In this document: positions 17,792-26,558 of the stretch, one piece after another
Layout of the letters: the number at the start of each line of letters is the position of its first letter
How positions within the stretch are numbered: the stretch's first letter is position 1
From: CBDCUC01 sp965222485
Lineage (GTDB): Bacteria > Pseudomonadota > Alphaproteobacteria > Rhizobiales > Hyphomicrobiaceae
Length of the DNA stretch: 64,000 nt
Direction of reading: 5' to 3'
Assembly: GCA_965222485.1 (NCBI GenBank)
Contig: CBDCUC010000040.1
Span: 1,674,001-1,738,000 of the forward strand
Made by a program: the position numbers and the translations under genes
Notes under the pieces: generated by a model
The model's input: the letters and a program-made list of their open reading frames with translations, nothing else
Database searches by the model: none
What the model was told of the DNA's origin: nothing

Positions 17792-18649
17792 ATGTTGAGC
17801 AGAGAAAAGAGCATTTTTCTGGCTGTGCCCGTGGCCGTTCTTGTTGCTGGCTTGTGGTTCATCGGGTCCAACCAGGAGACATCTGGCGAGGCTGGCGGCG
17901 ACGCGGCGGGTGGCGGTTCTCCGGCTGCAACGGTTGTCGCGGATGCTGGTGCTGCCTCTGGTGACTTCACAGCCGGACAAACCAAGGCCATTGAGTCAAT
18001 TGTACGCAAGTACCTTGTCGCCAACCCTGAAATCTTTCTGGAGATACAGTCGGCTCTGGAAACGAAGATGGAGAAAGAGCAGTCGGAGCGCTTGAAAGTC
18101 GCTATCCGCGAACACAAGGATGAGCTTTTCAGGCGGGAGGGCGCACCCGTTGTCGGTGATGAAGAGGGCGATATCACCGTTGTGGAGTTTTTTGACTACA
18201 ATTGTGGATATTGCAAGCAGGGCTTTGATGATGTGGCCAAGCTTATCGAAAACGATAAGAATGTGCGCGTCGTGTTCAAGGAAATGCCAATACTGTCCAA
18301 GGGTTCGGAAGATGCTTCACGTGTTGCGCTGGCTGCGCGTAAACAAGGCAAGTACTGGGAAGTTCATCAAGCCTTATTGAAAAACAAGGGCCAGACGAAC
18401 AAAGCTTCCGCGTTGCGGATTGCCGAGAAGCTTGGGCTGGACCGGGCACAGCTTGAAGCTGACATGAACTCGCCGGAGGTGACGGCTGAGATTGAAGACG
18501 TTAGAGCGTTAGCTCAGAAAATGGGCATTGGCGGAACCCCCTATTTCCTCGTCGGCGATCGTTCAATACCCGGTGCGCCGAGTGATCTTTACGATGTCCT
18601 GGTGAAGCATGTTGCGGAGTTGCGCAAGGGCGGTTGTGAGGTCTGCTGA
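17792..18649 (+). CDS. DsbA/Com1-like thiol:disulfide oxidoreductase
   Basis: This is a membrane-anchored periplasmic thioredoxin-fold protein of 285 residues. Residues 9-26 form an anchor or signal segment, followed by a Gly/Ala-rich linker. A helical region (about 62-110) precedes the DsbA domain. The active site is FFDYNCGYCKQ with C138 and C141, and the cis-proline loop is GIGGTPYF. The layout matches Com1/BdbD/ScsC-like proteins. The protein ends in GGCEVC, so a second CxxC (282-285) forms the extreme C-terminus. It follows the M48 protease gene in the same direction after about 200 nt. Confidence 0.92.
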   Translation: MLSREKSIFLAVPVAVLVAGLWFIGSNQETSGEAGGDAAGGGSPAATVVADAGAASGDFTAGQTKAIESIVRKYLVANPEIFLEIQSALETKMEKEQSERLKVAIREHKDELFRREGAPVVGDEEGDITVVEFFDYNCGYCKQGFDDVAKLIENDKNVRVVFKEMPILSKGSEDASRVALAARKQGKYWEVHQALLKNKGQTNKASALRIAEKLGLDRAQLEADMNSPEVTAEIEDVRALAQKMGIGGTPYFLVGDRSIPGAPSDLYDVLVKHVAELRKGGCEVC

Positions 18650-19077
18650 CGCCGTTTGGTGTTGGGCCTTGGAACAACAGCCACTACGCAGGCGTCTGAT
18701 CTTTGCAGATGTGATTGTAGGCCCACCCAGGATGCTCGTGTGCCCAATAACGGCGGTGCAGCCTGGGGCTGTTACATCGGGCCGTTATTTCGATTTGGTC
18801 TCTACGTCGGCGCCAGCCGGTCCGCAGCCACTGGATGGCACGTCCGGGCGCATCCAAACGGCGCCGGCCCGGAGTGCAGGCACAACTCCCGTCTGGTCGC
18901 TCTTTTACTGTACCTTGAAAACTGATAAACGCAGTTCTTCGGTCCGGTCGTGGTAGATCGGGCTTGCTGCAAAGAATGTGGTGCCCGAAAGCGGCGTCAT
19001 GTTTCCTTGTGGCCGGGAGCCGAACCGGCCTCTCGCAAACACCGAACAAACCTTGCCGTAAGGGCTCTCCATCGATC
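18650..19077. other. Leader region upstream of aroQ-accB-accC
   Basis: No protein gene is supported. The region is GC-rich with several small inverted repeats, for example CCCAGG (18726-18731) with CCTGGG (18762-18767). It may be the 5' leader of the aroQ-accBC transcript, but I see no known riboswitch. Confidence 0.3.
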
Positions 19078-19533
19078 ATGGCCAAGCCGATTTTCATCCT
19101 AAACGGGCCGAACCTCAATTTGTTGGGGCAACGCGAACCTGAAGTTTATGGGCGGGACACGCTGGACGATATCAGGGCGAAGGCTGATGCTTGTGCAAGG
19201 GGGCTCGGTCTCAGTATCGAATTTCGCCAGTCGAACAGGGAGGGTGAGCTTGTCGATTGGATACAGGAGGCGCGGGGCGCCGCCAGTGGTATTATTGTCA
19301 ATGCAGGCGGATATACTCATACCTCCGTCGCGATGTTGGATGCGCTGCAGGCAGCGGAGCTACCAATTATTGAAGTTCACCTTTCCAACATTTTTCGGCG
19401 AGACAGCTTCCGTCAACACTCCTACATTTCATTGGCTGCACAGGGAGTGATCTGCGGGCTGGGTGCGGTTGGGTATGAATTGGCGATCAGGGCAATGGCT
19501 GACCTTGTCGGGTCGAGAGCCGCCCAAGCCTAA
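19078..19533 (+). CDS. aroQ: Type II 3-dehydroquinate dehydratase
   Basis: The enzyme dehydrates 3-dehydroquinate in the shikimate pathway. The product is 151 residues from the ATG at 19078, the usual size of the small dodecameric type II enzyme. Motifs are complete: FILNGPNLNLLGQREPEVYG with the lid arginine and tyrosine region, RQSNREGELVDWI, NAGGYTHTSVAMLDAL and EVHLSNIFRRDSFRQHS with the catalytic histidine. aroQ-accB-accC is a common order in alphaproteobacteria and is preserved here. Confidence 0.96.
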   Translation: MAKPIFILNGPNLNLLGQREPEVYGRDTLDDIRAKADACARGLGLSIEFRQSNREGELVDWIQEARGAASGIIVNAGGYTHTSVAMLDALQAAELPIIEVHLSNIFRRDSFRQHSYISLAAQGVICGLGAVGYELAIRAMADLVGSRAAQA

Positions 19534-19587
19534 TGACGAACGAATAAGGTTTTGGTTGAACGGCCAAGCAGTAAGGGACATTCACGA

Positions 19588-20079
19588 ATGGCTGCGAAGG
19601 ACCCGAAGGACAAGGGTGGTGCGGAAAACCGGATGATCCGGGATCTGGCCGAACTGCTCAATGAGACGGGCTTAAGTGAGATCGAGATTGAAAAGAGTGG
19701 ACTGCGTATCAAGGTCGCGCGCAAGCTCAATGTCGCCGGACCCGCTGTTGTCGGTGCGGTGCAGGCTGCGACAGCCGGTACGGCAGCGCCGCAAGATGAT
19801 GCCGCAGGTGCCGGCCAGGGTGACATTGAAGATCCAGCCAAACATCCAGGTGCGGTGAAATCGCCGATGGTCGGGACAGCCTATCGTTCGCCAGAGCCGG
19901 GGGCGCCGGCCTTCATTGAAGTTGGTGGGCGCGTCGCGGAGGGTGATGCGTTGCTTATCATCGAAGCTATGAAGACAATGAATCAGATACCGGCTCCGAA
20001 ATCCGGGACAATTGCGGCGATCCTGTTCGAGAACGGTCAGCCGGTTGAATTCGGCGAACCGCTGGTGATCATCGAGTAG
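19588..20079 (+). CDS. accB: Acetyl-CoA carboxylase biotin carboxyl carrier protein
   Basis: This is the BCCP subunit of acetyl-CoA carboxylase, carrying biotin between the carboxylase and carboxyltransferase sites in fatty acid synthesis. The ATG at 19588 has AAGGGA about 10 nt upstream; an upstream TTG at 19552 is less likely. The product has 163 residues: an N-terminal helical part, an Ala/Gly-rich linker (about 52-85), and the biotinyl domain. The biotinylated lysine is K129 in IEAMKTMNQIPAP. accC starts 39 nt after the stop. Confidence 0.96.
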   Translation: MAAKDPKDKGGAENRMIRDLAELLNETGLSEIEIEKSGLRIKVARKLNVAGPAVVGAVQAATAGTAAPQDDAAGAGQGDIEDPAKHPGAVKSPMVGTAYRSPEPGAPAFIEVGGRVAEGDALLIIEAMKTMNQIPAPKSGTIAAILFENGQPVEFGEPLVIIE

Positions 20080-20117
20080 CGCGCCGGCGCGCCATAAAGA
20101 CCAACGAACGGACCAAA

Positions 20118-21458
20118 ATGTTCGATAAAATTCTGATCGCCAACCGCGGGGAGATCGCACTACGCATCCAACGTGCCTGTAAGGAGTTGGGCATCGCGAC
20201 GGTGGCTGTGCATTCCACGGCGGATGCGGATGCGATGCATGTCAGATTGGCGGATGAAAGCGTTTGCATCGGGCCGCCGCCTGCTACCGATAGCTATCTC
20301 AATATTCCGCAGTTGTTAGCGGCCTGTGAAATTACGGGTGCCGATGCGGTGCATCCTGGCTACGGATTCTTGTCGGAGAACGCGCGTTTCGCAGAGATCC
20401 TCGAAGATCACAACATCAGTTTTGTCGGCCCGACTTCGGAGCACATCCGAATTATGGGTGACAAGATCACTGCGAAGGAAACTGTCCAGAGGCTTGGAAT
20501 TCCAGTTGTCCCTGGTTCAGAGGGAGCGGTGACCAATGAGGTGGATGCACTGAGGGTCGCCAAGGACATGGGCTTTCCGGTTCTTGTCAAGGCTTCTTCC
20601 GGCGGCGGCGGCAGAGGCATGAAATTGGCGCAGACGGCTGCCGATCTGCCCAACGCCCTTGCATCAGCCCGCAATGAAGCGAAGGCGGCGTTCGGCGACG
20701 ATGCGGTCTATATCGAGAAGTACCTGACGAAACCGCGCCACATCGAGATTCAGGTTTTTGGTGACGGGCAGGGTAACGCAGTGCATTTGGGCGAGCGCGA
20801 TTGCTCATTGCAGCGCCGTCACCAGAAAGTATGGGAAGAGGCGCCGTCGCCTGCTCTCAATGCAGAAGCCCGGCGCAAGATCGGTGAGACCGTGGCGGGC
20901 GCCATGCGCGACCTTAAATATCGCGGTGCCGGGACAATTGAGTTTCTCTATGAAGACGGCAAATTCTATTTCATCGAGATGAACACGCGCCTGCAGGTGG
21001 AGCATCCGGTAACGGAGGCGATTACGGGAATTGATCTCGTGCTGGAGCAGATCCGTGTGGCATCGGGTGCGCAGCTTAGCCTCGTCCAGGACGATATTGT
21101 GTTTTCAGGGCATGCGATCGAGTGCCGGATTAATGCTGAGAACCCCCAGAGCTTCCGGCCGTCGCCCGGGCGTATTACATACTGGCACCCGCCGGGCGGT
21201 CTTGGTGTTCGGGTCGATTCGGGAGTGTACCAGGGCTACAGCATTCCACCTTACTACGACAGCTTGATTGGCAAGTTGATCGTTCATGGAAAGACACGCA
21301 ACGAGTGCATGATGCGCTTGAAGCGGGCGCTTTCCGAATTCGTGATTGACGGAATTGAGACGACGATTCCTCTGTTTAACGAATTGATCCGACAGCCTGA
21401 TATCGTTAATGGACTTTACGATATCCACTGGTTGGAAGATTTCCTTGGAAAGCCCTAA
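20118..21458 (+). CDS. accC: Acetyl-CoA carboxylase biotin carboxylase subunit
   Basis: This ATP-grasp enzyme carboxylates BCCP-bound biotin. It has 446 residues, the normal length for the stand-alone AccC. Expected segments are present: MFDKILIANRGEIALRI at the N-terminus, the glycine-rich ATP lid SSGGGGRGMK, HLGERDCSLQRRHQKVWEEAPSP, EMNTRLQVEHPVTE with catalytic residues, and CRINAENP. It sits directly downstream of accB, consistent with co-expression. Confidence 0.98.
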   Translation: MFDKILIANRGEIALRIQRACKELGIATVAVHSTADADAMHVRLADESVCIGPPPATDSYLNIPQLLAACEITGADAVHPGYGFLSENARFAEILEDHNISFVGPTSEHIRIMGDKITAKETVQRLGIPVVPGSEGAVTNEVDALRVAKDMGFPVLVKASSGGGGRGMKLAQTAADLPNALASARNEAKAAFGDDAVYIEKYLTKPRHIEIQVFGDGQGNAVHLGERDCSLQRRHQKVWEEAPSPALNAEARRKIGETVAGAMRDLKYRGAGTIEFLYEDGKFYFIEMNTRLQVEHPVTEAITGIDLVLEQIRVASGAQLSLVQDDIVFSGHAIECRINAENPQSFRPSPGRITYWHPPGGLGVRVDSGVYQGYSIPPYYDSLIGKLIVHGKTRNECMMRLKRALSEFVIDGIETTIPLFNELIRQPDIVNGLYDIHWLEDFLGKP

Positions 21459-21533
21459 TCTTCTGTTGTTCTTCGGCATCAGGTGTACACGGCGCGCTTA
21501 ACTGAGAAGAAAAATGGAGCTAGAGTTTGTGTC

Positions 21534-22217
21534 ATGGCGTCGCGCGATGACATAATGATTGAGATAACGCCGCAGGTTCTGCTGAAGGCCTACAGCTGCG
21601 GCATCTTTCCCATGGCAGAAAGCGCGGAAGATAATGCGCTCTATTGGATTGAGCCGCAGCATCGTGGAATTCTGCCGTTAGCGACAGCGCATGTGCCAAA
21701 GCGCCTTGCCCGAACCGTGCGCACAACGCGATTCAAAGTCACCATCGACCAAGCCTTTGATAGCGTGATTGATGGCTGCGCCGCCCCGCGGCCTGGCCGG
21801 CGCACAACCTGGATCAATCAACGTATCCGCCAGCTCTATGGTGACCTATTCCGGCTTGGACACTGCCATACAGTGGAAGTGTGGGACGGGGGTCAGCTGG
21901 TTGGTGGCCTTTATGGTGTTGCGCTGGGCGGTGTGTTTTTCGGTGAAAGTATGTTCTCCACGGCGCGGGATGCGTCGAAGATCGCATTAGTTCATCTGAT
22001 CGCTAGACTGATTGGTGGTGGCTTTACGCTACTCGATACCCAGTTTGTCACCGATCATCTGCGCCAGTTCGGTACGATCGAAGTCGATCGCGCCGATTTC
22101 CACCGCGAGTTGGAAAGTGCGCTTATGGTGCGCGCGGAATTCGAGGCGCTGCCCGACAATTTGGCGGCTGAACAGCTGCTGGCAATAATTGATCAGTCTG
22201 AGGAATCAGCTCAATAA
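21534..22217 (+). CDS. aat: Leucyl/phenylalanyl-tRNA-protein transferase
   Basis: Aat attaches Leu or Phe to N-terminal Arg/Lys of proteins, making them ClpS/ClpAP targets. I chose the ATG at 21534 (MASRDDIMIEITPQVLL), giving 227 residues; ATG 21555 and GTG 21483 are alternatives. Family motifs are seen: YSCGIFPMAES, YWIEPQHRGILPL, TWINQRIRQLYGDLFRLGHCHTVEVW, GLYGVALGGVFFGESMFS and DTQFVTDHLRQFGTIEV. The position just after accC is common in alphaproteobacteria. Confidence 0.95.
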   Translation: MASRDDIMIEITPQVLLKAYSCGIFPMAESAEDNALYWIEPQHRGILPLATAHVPKRLARTVRTTRFKVTIDQAFDSVIDGCAAPRPGRRTTWINQRIRQLYGDLFRLGHCHTVEVWDGGQLVGGLYGVALGGVFFGESMFSTARDASKIALVHLIARLIGGGFTLLDTQFVTDHLRQFGTIEVDRADFHRELESALMVRAEFEALPDNLAAEQLLAIIDQSEESAQ

Positions 22218-22668
22218 CAGCCTTGTGAGATGAAGCCAACGATGCGGTTTCGTTCGTTTCGCGCGGTGTGTGTTGCTGATTGGGCCTTGCCGGTCTCTAC
22301 CGACGGGCCGCGCTTTCGCGGTGTCTGTTTTTCGACGGGTTGTCGGGTTTGCCGATCAGGTTCCCGCCGGGGTGTAACCCAGGGAACAGGCGAGCAGTGA
22401 GACTTCATGCATTATTGTCAGCGAAGAACGGGACCGGATGCTCCGGATCCAAATGCTTGTCTCTGCTCATGCCGGAAACATCACTTTGTTCTCCCGGCAA
22501 ACATGTTTTGATGCTGACCTGGCGTAATCCCCGTCCTTCCCCGCTCGAGGTGTCTCACTCCATGAGAGGCTCCTGCCAGATCGGCATCATGCCCCCCGGC
22601 GACTGCAAGCGCCGGGGGGCTTCCATTCGCGCCCGCTTTCTCAATGCTTCAGCAGTTTGGCGCCCTCT
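22218..22668. other. Intergenic region after aat
   Basis: No gene is supported in these 450 bases. The only clear structure is the strong hairpin listed separately near its right end. DUF2155 and NDUFA12-like genes that often follow accC-aat in relatives are absent. Confidence 0.35.
22591..22620 (+). terminator. Strong GC hairpin between convergent genes
   Basis: GCCCCCCGGCG, an 8-nt loop, then CGCCGGGGGGC forms 11 perfect pairs. Only CTTCC follows rather than a long T run. It lies between aat (plus) and the small minus-strand gene, so it may end transcripts from either side. Confidence 0.6.
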
Positions 22669-22872
22669 TTAACGCTCGCGTTTTTCCGCCTCGAATTCGG
22701 CCGCAAGCGCGGCTTCGAATTTCACCAGATCATCAGGCAGAGGCATGCCGAAGGCACGCAGCTCAGCGAGTTTTTCGCTTAGAAGCAGGAAGAGTTCGTG
22801 TCGATCCTCCGGTTCATTCTGCATTTTGGTCATCAGAATCGAGACTTCCGCCGATACATCTTCAAAGCTCAT
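22669..22872 (-). CDS. Conserved small acidic alphaproteobacterial protein of unknown function
   Basis: The product is 67 residues, highly charged and probably all helical, with no signal peptide. The ATG is preceded by AAGGAG at ideal spacing (8 nt), strong support for translation. The centre, LSEKLAELRAFGMPLPDDLVKFE, has a conserved look and resembles unnamed small proteins I recall from Hyphomicrobiales, often next to unrelated genes. I cannot assign a function. Confidence 0.75.
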   Translation of the reverse strand: MSFEDVSAEVSILMTKMQNEPEDRHELFLLLSEKLAELRAFGMPLPDDLVKFEAALAAEFEAEKRER

Positions 22873-22937
22873 TGTCCAGTCTCCTTGCTACTCAGACGCC
22901 ACGTGAGGGCCGGCTCCCTGTGTGATCGCGATCAGCA

Positions 22938-22962
22938 TTGCCGGACGGAGCGTCCGCGGCAA
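22938..22962. other. Bulged hairpin upstream of the small gene
   Basis: TTGCCG-GACG, a GAG loop, then CGTC-CG-CGGCAA forms ten pairs with a 2-nt bulge. It lies 66 nt upstream of the small minus-strand gene and may be part of its leader or an rne 3' element. Confidence 0.3.
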
Positions 22963-23030
22963 GTCAATGATACAGCAATACTGTAAACTCTTCACGGTTG
23001 GCTTTGACATGCTCTCGTGTGCCAGAAACA

Positions 23031-23058
23031 AAAAAGCCGGGTGATGACCCGGCTTTTT
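23031..23058. terminator. Rho-independent terminator of rne
   Basis: AAAAAGCCGGGT, loop GATG, then ACCCGGCTTTTT is a classic bidirectional terminator with 12 pairs including the A/T ends. It lies 39 nt beyond the rne stop on the minus strand. Confidence 0.9.
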
Positions 23059-23096
23059 CCTAATCAAGATGTGTGGCTTGATGGCGTGGATCTTAC

Positions 23097-26000
23097 TTAG
23101 TCACCATTGAGAAACCGGCGCTGCCACCAGCCCTTACGCGTCGGGGCTGTCGGTTCGCCAGAGGACGGGGTTTCTGGCGCATTTGTTTCATCACCCGCTG
23201 GATTGTGGCTTTCCGCAGATGCCGGGCCAACGGAAACGCGTTCGAGACGCGGTGATGTTGATTTTGGTGTACTGCGCCGGCGTTCGGGCGCCGATGCTGC
23301 GGCTTCACCTACATTGTCATTGACGGTCTTGGACGGTTCCCCGGTCTGTGGAGATTCAGCTGCTTTTCTTGTTCGCTTTGGGCGCTGCTCGTCCTTGGTG
23401 GCATGATCGTCTTCGGAAACAGCCGCCGTTTCGGTGACTTCAGATTCGTCGCCGTTGTCCGCCGCTGTTTTGCGACGGCGGGTGCGTCCACGTGTCGAGC
23501 GGGTTTTTGGCTTTCGGGACTTTGTTTCGCTGTCGTCGTTGTTGTCGACTTGCTGGGATGCGTCGTCGGTGATTTCCGCTGTTGCCGCACCGGCATCGCG
23601 GTCATTTTCGCTTGTGCCAATCTCTGGCTGCGGTCCAAGCCCAGGATGATCTGCTTGGGTTGCTTTGGCGCTCGACCCATCTTGATTGTTGTTGCCAGAG
23701 GCGGCCTCGACACCTTCACCTTGCTCTTCTTGTCTAGGCTCGGTGTCGCCGGTTTCCGCCTCCGCGCCCTGCGCTTTGCGTTCGCGGCCACGCCGGCCGC
23801 CGCGGCGGCCGCGGCGACGGCGGCGCGTTCGGGTTTCGGCTTCACTGTCTTCGCTGTCGCTACCAGTTGTCTGAGCCGATTGCGCAGACGCATCTTCTCC
23901 AGCTGCTTCTTCCGAACTTTCGGTTGCGCCGTTGTCAGGTCCTGCACTGGCTTCGTGCTCCGCGACCTCTGGCATAGTGCGCTCGTCCCTGCGCCCGCCG
24001 CGCCGTCTGCGTCTGCGTTTGCGGCGGCTGCCGTCGTCACCCCCGGCATCGTCGTCACTGCGGGCAGATGGCGAGGTTGTACCGTTTTCAGCGTCTCCTT
24101 CGAAGCCCCAATCCATGTTGACCACGCCCTTGTCAGCGCGTCTGGTGCTTCTAGGTTGGGCTGGTCCTTTTTCGATCGTGAAGTTTGCGCCTGCGAGTTT
24201 GTCCGAGCCCTCAATAACGACCGGTAGGCCGAGGCGGGCTTCCATATCGACAATGAAGTCGCGCTTCTTGTTGAGGATATACAGCGCGACCGACGGCGTA
24301 GCCGTGGCGATCAACGAACTGCGAGACCCGGCCATGACCGCGTCTTCCAGACCGCGCAGCACCGCAAGGGCGACAGATTCTGTGGAGCGTATGATACCGG
24401 TGCCCTGACAATGCGGACACTGAGAGGTGGAGCCTTCCAAAACGCCTGTGCGCATGCGCTGGCGGGACATTTCCAAAAGGCCGAAGTGGCTGATGTGGCC
24501 GACCTGAATGCGGGCGCGGTCGTGACGCAAGGCATCTTTGAGACGGCGTTCAACGGCGCGGTTATTGCGACGCTCGTCCATGTCGATGAAGTCGATGACG
24601 ATGAGGCCTGCGAGGTCGCGCAGTTTGAGTTGTCGGGCGATTTCCGCAGCAGCTTCCAAATTGGTGTTTAGCGCAGTTTCTTCGATTGAGAACTCGCGCG
24701 TCGATCGGCCTGAGTTGACGTCAATTGCGACGAGGGCCTCGGCCTGGTTGATGACAAGGTAGCCGCCGGACTTCAGGGTCACGTAAGGGCTGAACATGGC
24801 GTTCAGCTGGCGCTCGATCTGGTAACGTGTAAACAACGGCTCGGGATGCTCGTAGAGCGTCACGTTGTCGGCATGGCTGGGCATGAGCATGCCCATGAAC
24901 TCCTTGGCATCCTTATGTGCCTCCTCGCCGGCAACGATAATCTCGTCCACGTCCTTGTCATAAAGGTCGCGGATGGAGCGCTTTATGAGATCGCCTTCTT
25001 CGTAGACGAGGTTTGGTGCCGTGGACTGGAGTGTCACGTCGCGGACGCTTTCCCAGAGCCGGAGCAGATATTCGAAATCGCGGCGAATTTCGGCATCCGT
25101 GCGCGATGCGCCGGCGGTGCGGATGATGAGGCCCATGCCTTCGGGAACCTCAAGATCGGCTGCAATTGCCTTGAGGCGTTTGCGATCCTGAGGGTTGGTG
25201 ATCTTGCGGCTAATGCCGCCGCCACGTGCCGTATTGGGCATGAGGACCGTATATCGGCCTGCAAGTGAAAGGTATGTGGTAAGTGCGGCCCCTTTGTTGC
25301 CGCGCTCCTCCTTGACGACCTGAATTAGAATGACCTGTCTACGCTTGATGACTTCCTGAATTTTGTAACTACGCCGCGTGCGCCGCGGCCGCACAGGCAG
25401 TTCTTCGAGCGCGTCTTCGTTGCCGACTTCGTCAACAGCTTCGTCGTCGCTGTCGGCCTGTTCGCCGTCTTGTTCTGCGTCGCCATCGTCGTCCGAATCC
25501 TCGCCGGCATCCGCGGTCACATCCGCGGCTTCGGCTTCAGCGTCTTCGGCTTCATCGGCGTCGTTGCTGTCGGCGACAGTGGCTTCTGGTGCGCTTGTAT
25601 TGGTACCGCCGTCAGCCGTTATTTGTTCCTCGGCGTCGGTTGTATCAAAATCGGCAGGCGTCTCTTCGGTGGAAGTGTTTGGTGTTTCGTCGTTGCTCTT
25701 TGCTGCCTCGACAGGCTGGATTTCGTCTGCATCCACCGCGGCTGAGGGGGCGCTCTCAGCGCCATCAACAGCATCTGTAGGAATGCCTTCCGCTTCGGAG
25801 GAGCCGTCTTCGTCGGTGGATTGCGGTATCTCACCCTTTATTGTCGGGTCGGGTGGCATAGCGGAGAGCATTGTCGTCCCCTTGCCGCCACTGTCATCAT
25901 TACCATCGGTATCGTCACCATCGGTATCGTCGGCCGGCTCCACCGTCTCTTGTGTGGCGTCAGGTGCGGCATCGTTGGTGTCATCATTGTTATGTGCCGC

Positions 26001-26558
26001 CTCATCTGCCTCGGTGCCAACAGTGTCCGGTGCGAGACCTGATCCGGTGTCCGGGTCATGCGCAGTTTCCTCTTGCGGGGAGGCTTCGCTTTCGTCGTCA
26101 GAAACAGCGGCAGCGGTTTCTTCGCTGGTTTCGGCGCCATTTGATTCTGTGGCTTCTGCTGCTTCTGAGGTTTCTGGATCGGTCTGGCGTCGGGGCGAGC
26201 GTCGTCTGCGTCTGCGCGTTGCCATGGCCTCTGCGCGCGCGTCAGCAGCGGCTTCCTCCTCTGCTTCTGCAGCAGCCTCTTCCTCGATCAGCGCGAGGCG
26301 ATCGGCGACGGGAATTTGGTAGTAATCGGGATGGATTTCGTTGAACGCGAGAAAGCCATGGCGATTGCCGCCATAGTCGACAAACGCAGCCTGTAACGCC
26401 GGTTCAACCCGAGTGACTTTTGCTAGGTATATATTTCCGCGAAGTAGTTTTCTTGCGGCCGACTCGTAATCGAACTCCTCTACCCGGCCCGCGCGTAACA
26501 CCACGACCCGAGTCTCCTCGGGATGCGTGGCATCGATAAGCATTTTGTTATCTGCCAT
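23097..26558 (-). CDS. rne: Ribonuclease E (Rne/Rng family) with very long acidic insertion
   Basis: This is the single-strand endoribonuclease and degradosome scaffold, 1153 residues from the ATG at 26558 (AAGGAT 8 nt upstream). The N-terminus MADNKMLIDATHPEETRVVV begins the RNase H-like and S1 part. After about residue 90 the S1 domain is interrupted by about 300 acidic, Ser/Thr/Ala-rich residues and resumes near 398 (KIQEVIKRRQVILIQVVKEE). Catalytic aspartates are D613 in AIDVNSGRS and D656 in VIDFIDMDERR, 43 apart as in E. coli (D303/D346). The zinc link is CPHC (713-716). The C-terminal half is disordered with alternating acidic and Arg-rich patches typical of RNA and partner binding. 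Confidence 0.95.
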   Translation of the reverse strand: MADNKMLIDATHPEETRVVVLRAGRVEEFDYESAARKLLRGNIYLAKVTRVEPALQAAFVDYGGNRHGFLAFNEIHPDYYQIPVADRLALIEEEAAAEAEEEAAADARAEAMATRRRRRRSPRRQTDPETSEAAEATESNGAETSEETAAAVSDDESEASPQEETAHDPDTGSGLAPDTVGTEADEAAHNNDDTNDAAPDATQETVEPADDTDGDDTDGNDDSGGKGTTMLSAMPPDPTIKGEIPQSTDEDGSSEAEGIPTDAVDGAESAPSAAVDADEIQPVEAAKSNDETPNTSTEETPADFDTTDAEEQITADGGTNTSAPEATVADSNDADEAEDAEAEAADVTADAGEDSDDDGDAEQDGEQADSDDEAVDEVGNEDALEELPVRPRRTRRSYKIQEVIKRRQVILIQVVKEERGNKGAALTTYLSLAGRYTVLMPNTARGGGISRKITNPQDRKRLKAIAADLEVPEGMGLIIRTAGASRTDAEIRRDFEYLLRLWESVRDVTLQSTAPNLVYEEGDLIKRSIRDLYDKDVDEIIVAGEEAHKDAKEFMGMLMPSHADNVTLYEHPEPLFTRYQIERQLNAMFSPYVTLKSGGYLVINQAEALVAIDVNSGRSTREFSIEETALNTNLEAAAEIARQLKLRDLAGLIVIDFIDMDERRNNRAVERRLKDALRHDRARIQVGHISHFGLLEMSRQRMRTGVLEGSTSQCPHCQGTGIIRSTESVALAVLRGLEDAVMAGSRSSLIATATPSVALYILNKKRDFIVDMEARLGLPVVIEGSDKLAGANFTIEKGPAQPRSTRRADKGVVNMDWGFEGDAENGTTSPSARSDDDAGGDDGSRRKRRRRRRGGRRDERTMPEVAEHEASAGPDNGATESSEEAAGEDASAQSAQTTGSDSEDSEAETRTRRRRRGRRGGRRGRERKAQGAEAETGDTEPRQEEQGEGVEAASGNNNQDGSSAKATQADHPGLGPQPEIGTSENDRDAGAATAEITDDASQQVDNNDDSETKSRKPKTRSTRGRTRRRKTAADNGDESEVTETAAVSEDDHATKDEQRPKRTRKAAESPQTGEPSKTVNDNVGEAAASAPERRRSTPKSTSPRLERVSVGPASAESHNPAGDETNAPETPSSGEPTAPTRKGWWQRRFLNGD

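Noticed and set aside
25378..26322. 314-codon Ser/Ala-rich plus-strand frame
   Set aside because: It is the antisense of the acidic insertion of RNase E; low-complexity codons keep the opposite strand open.
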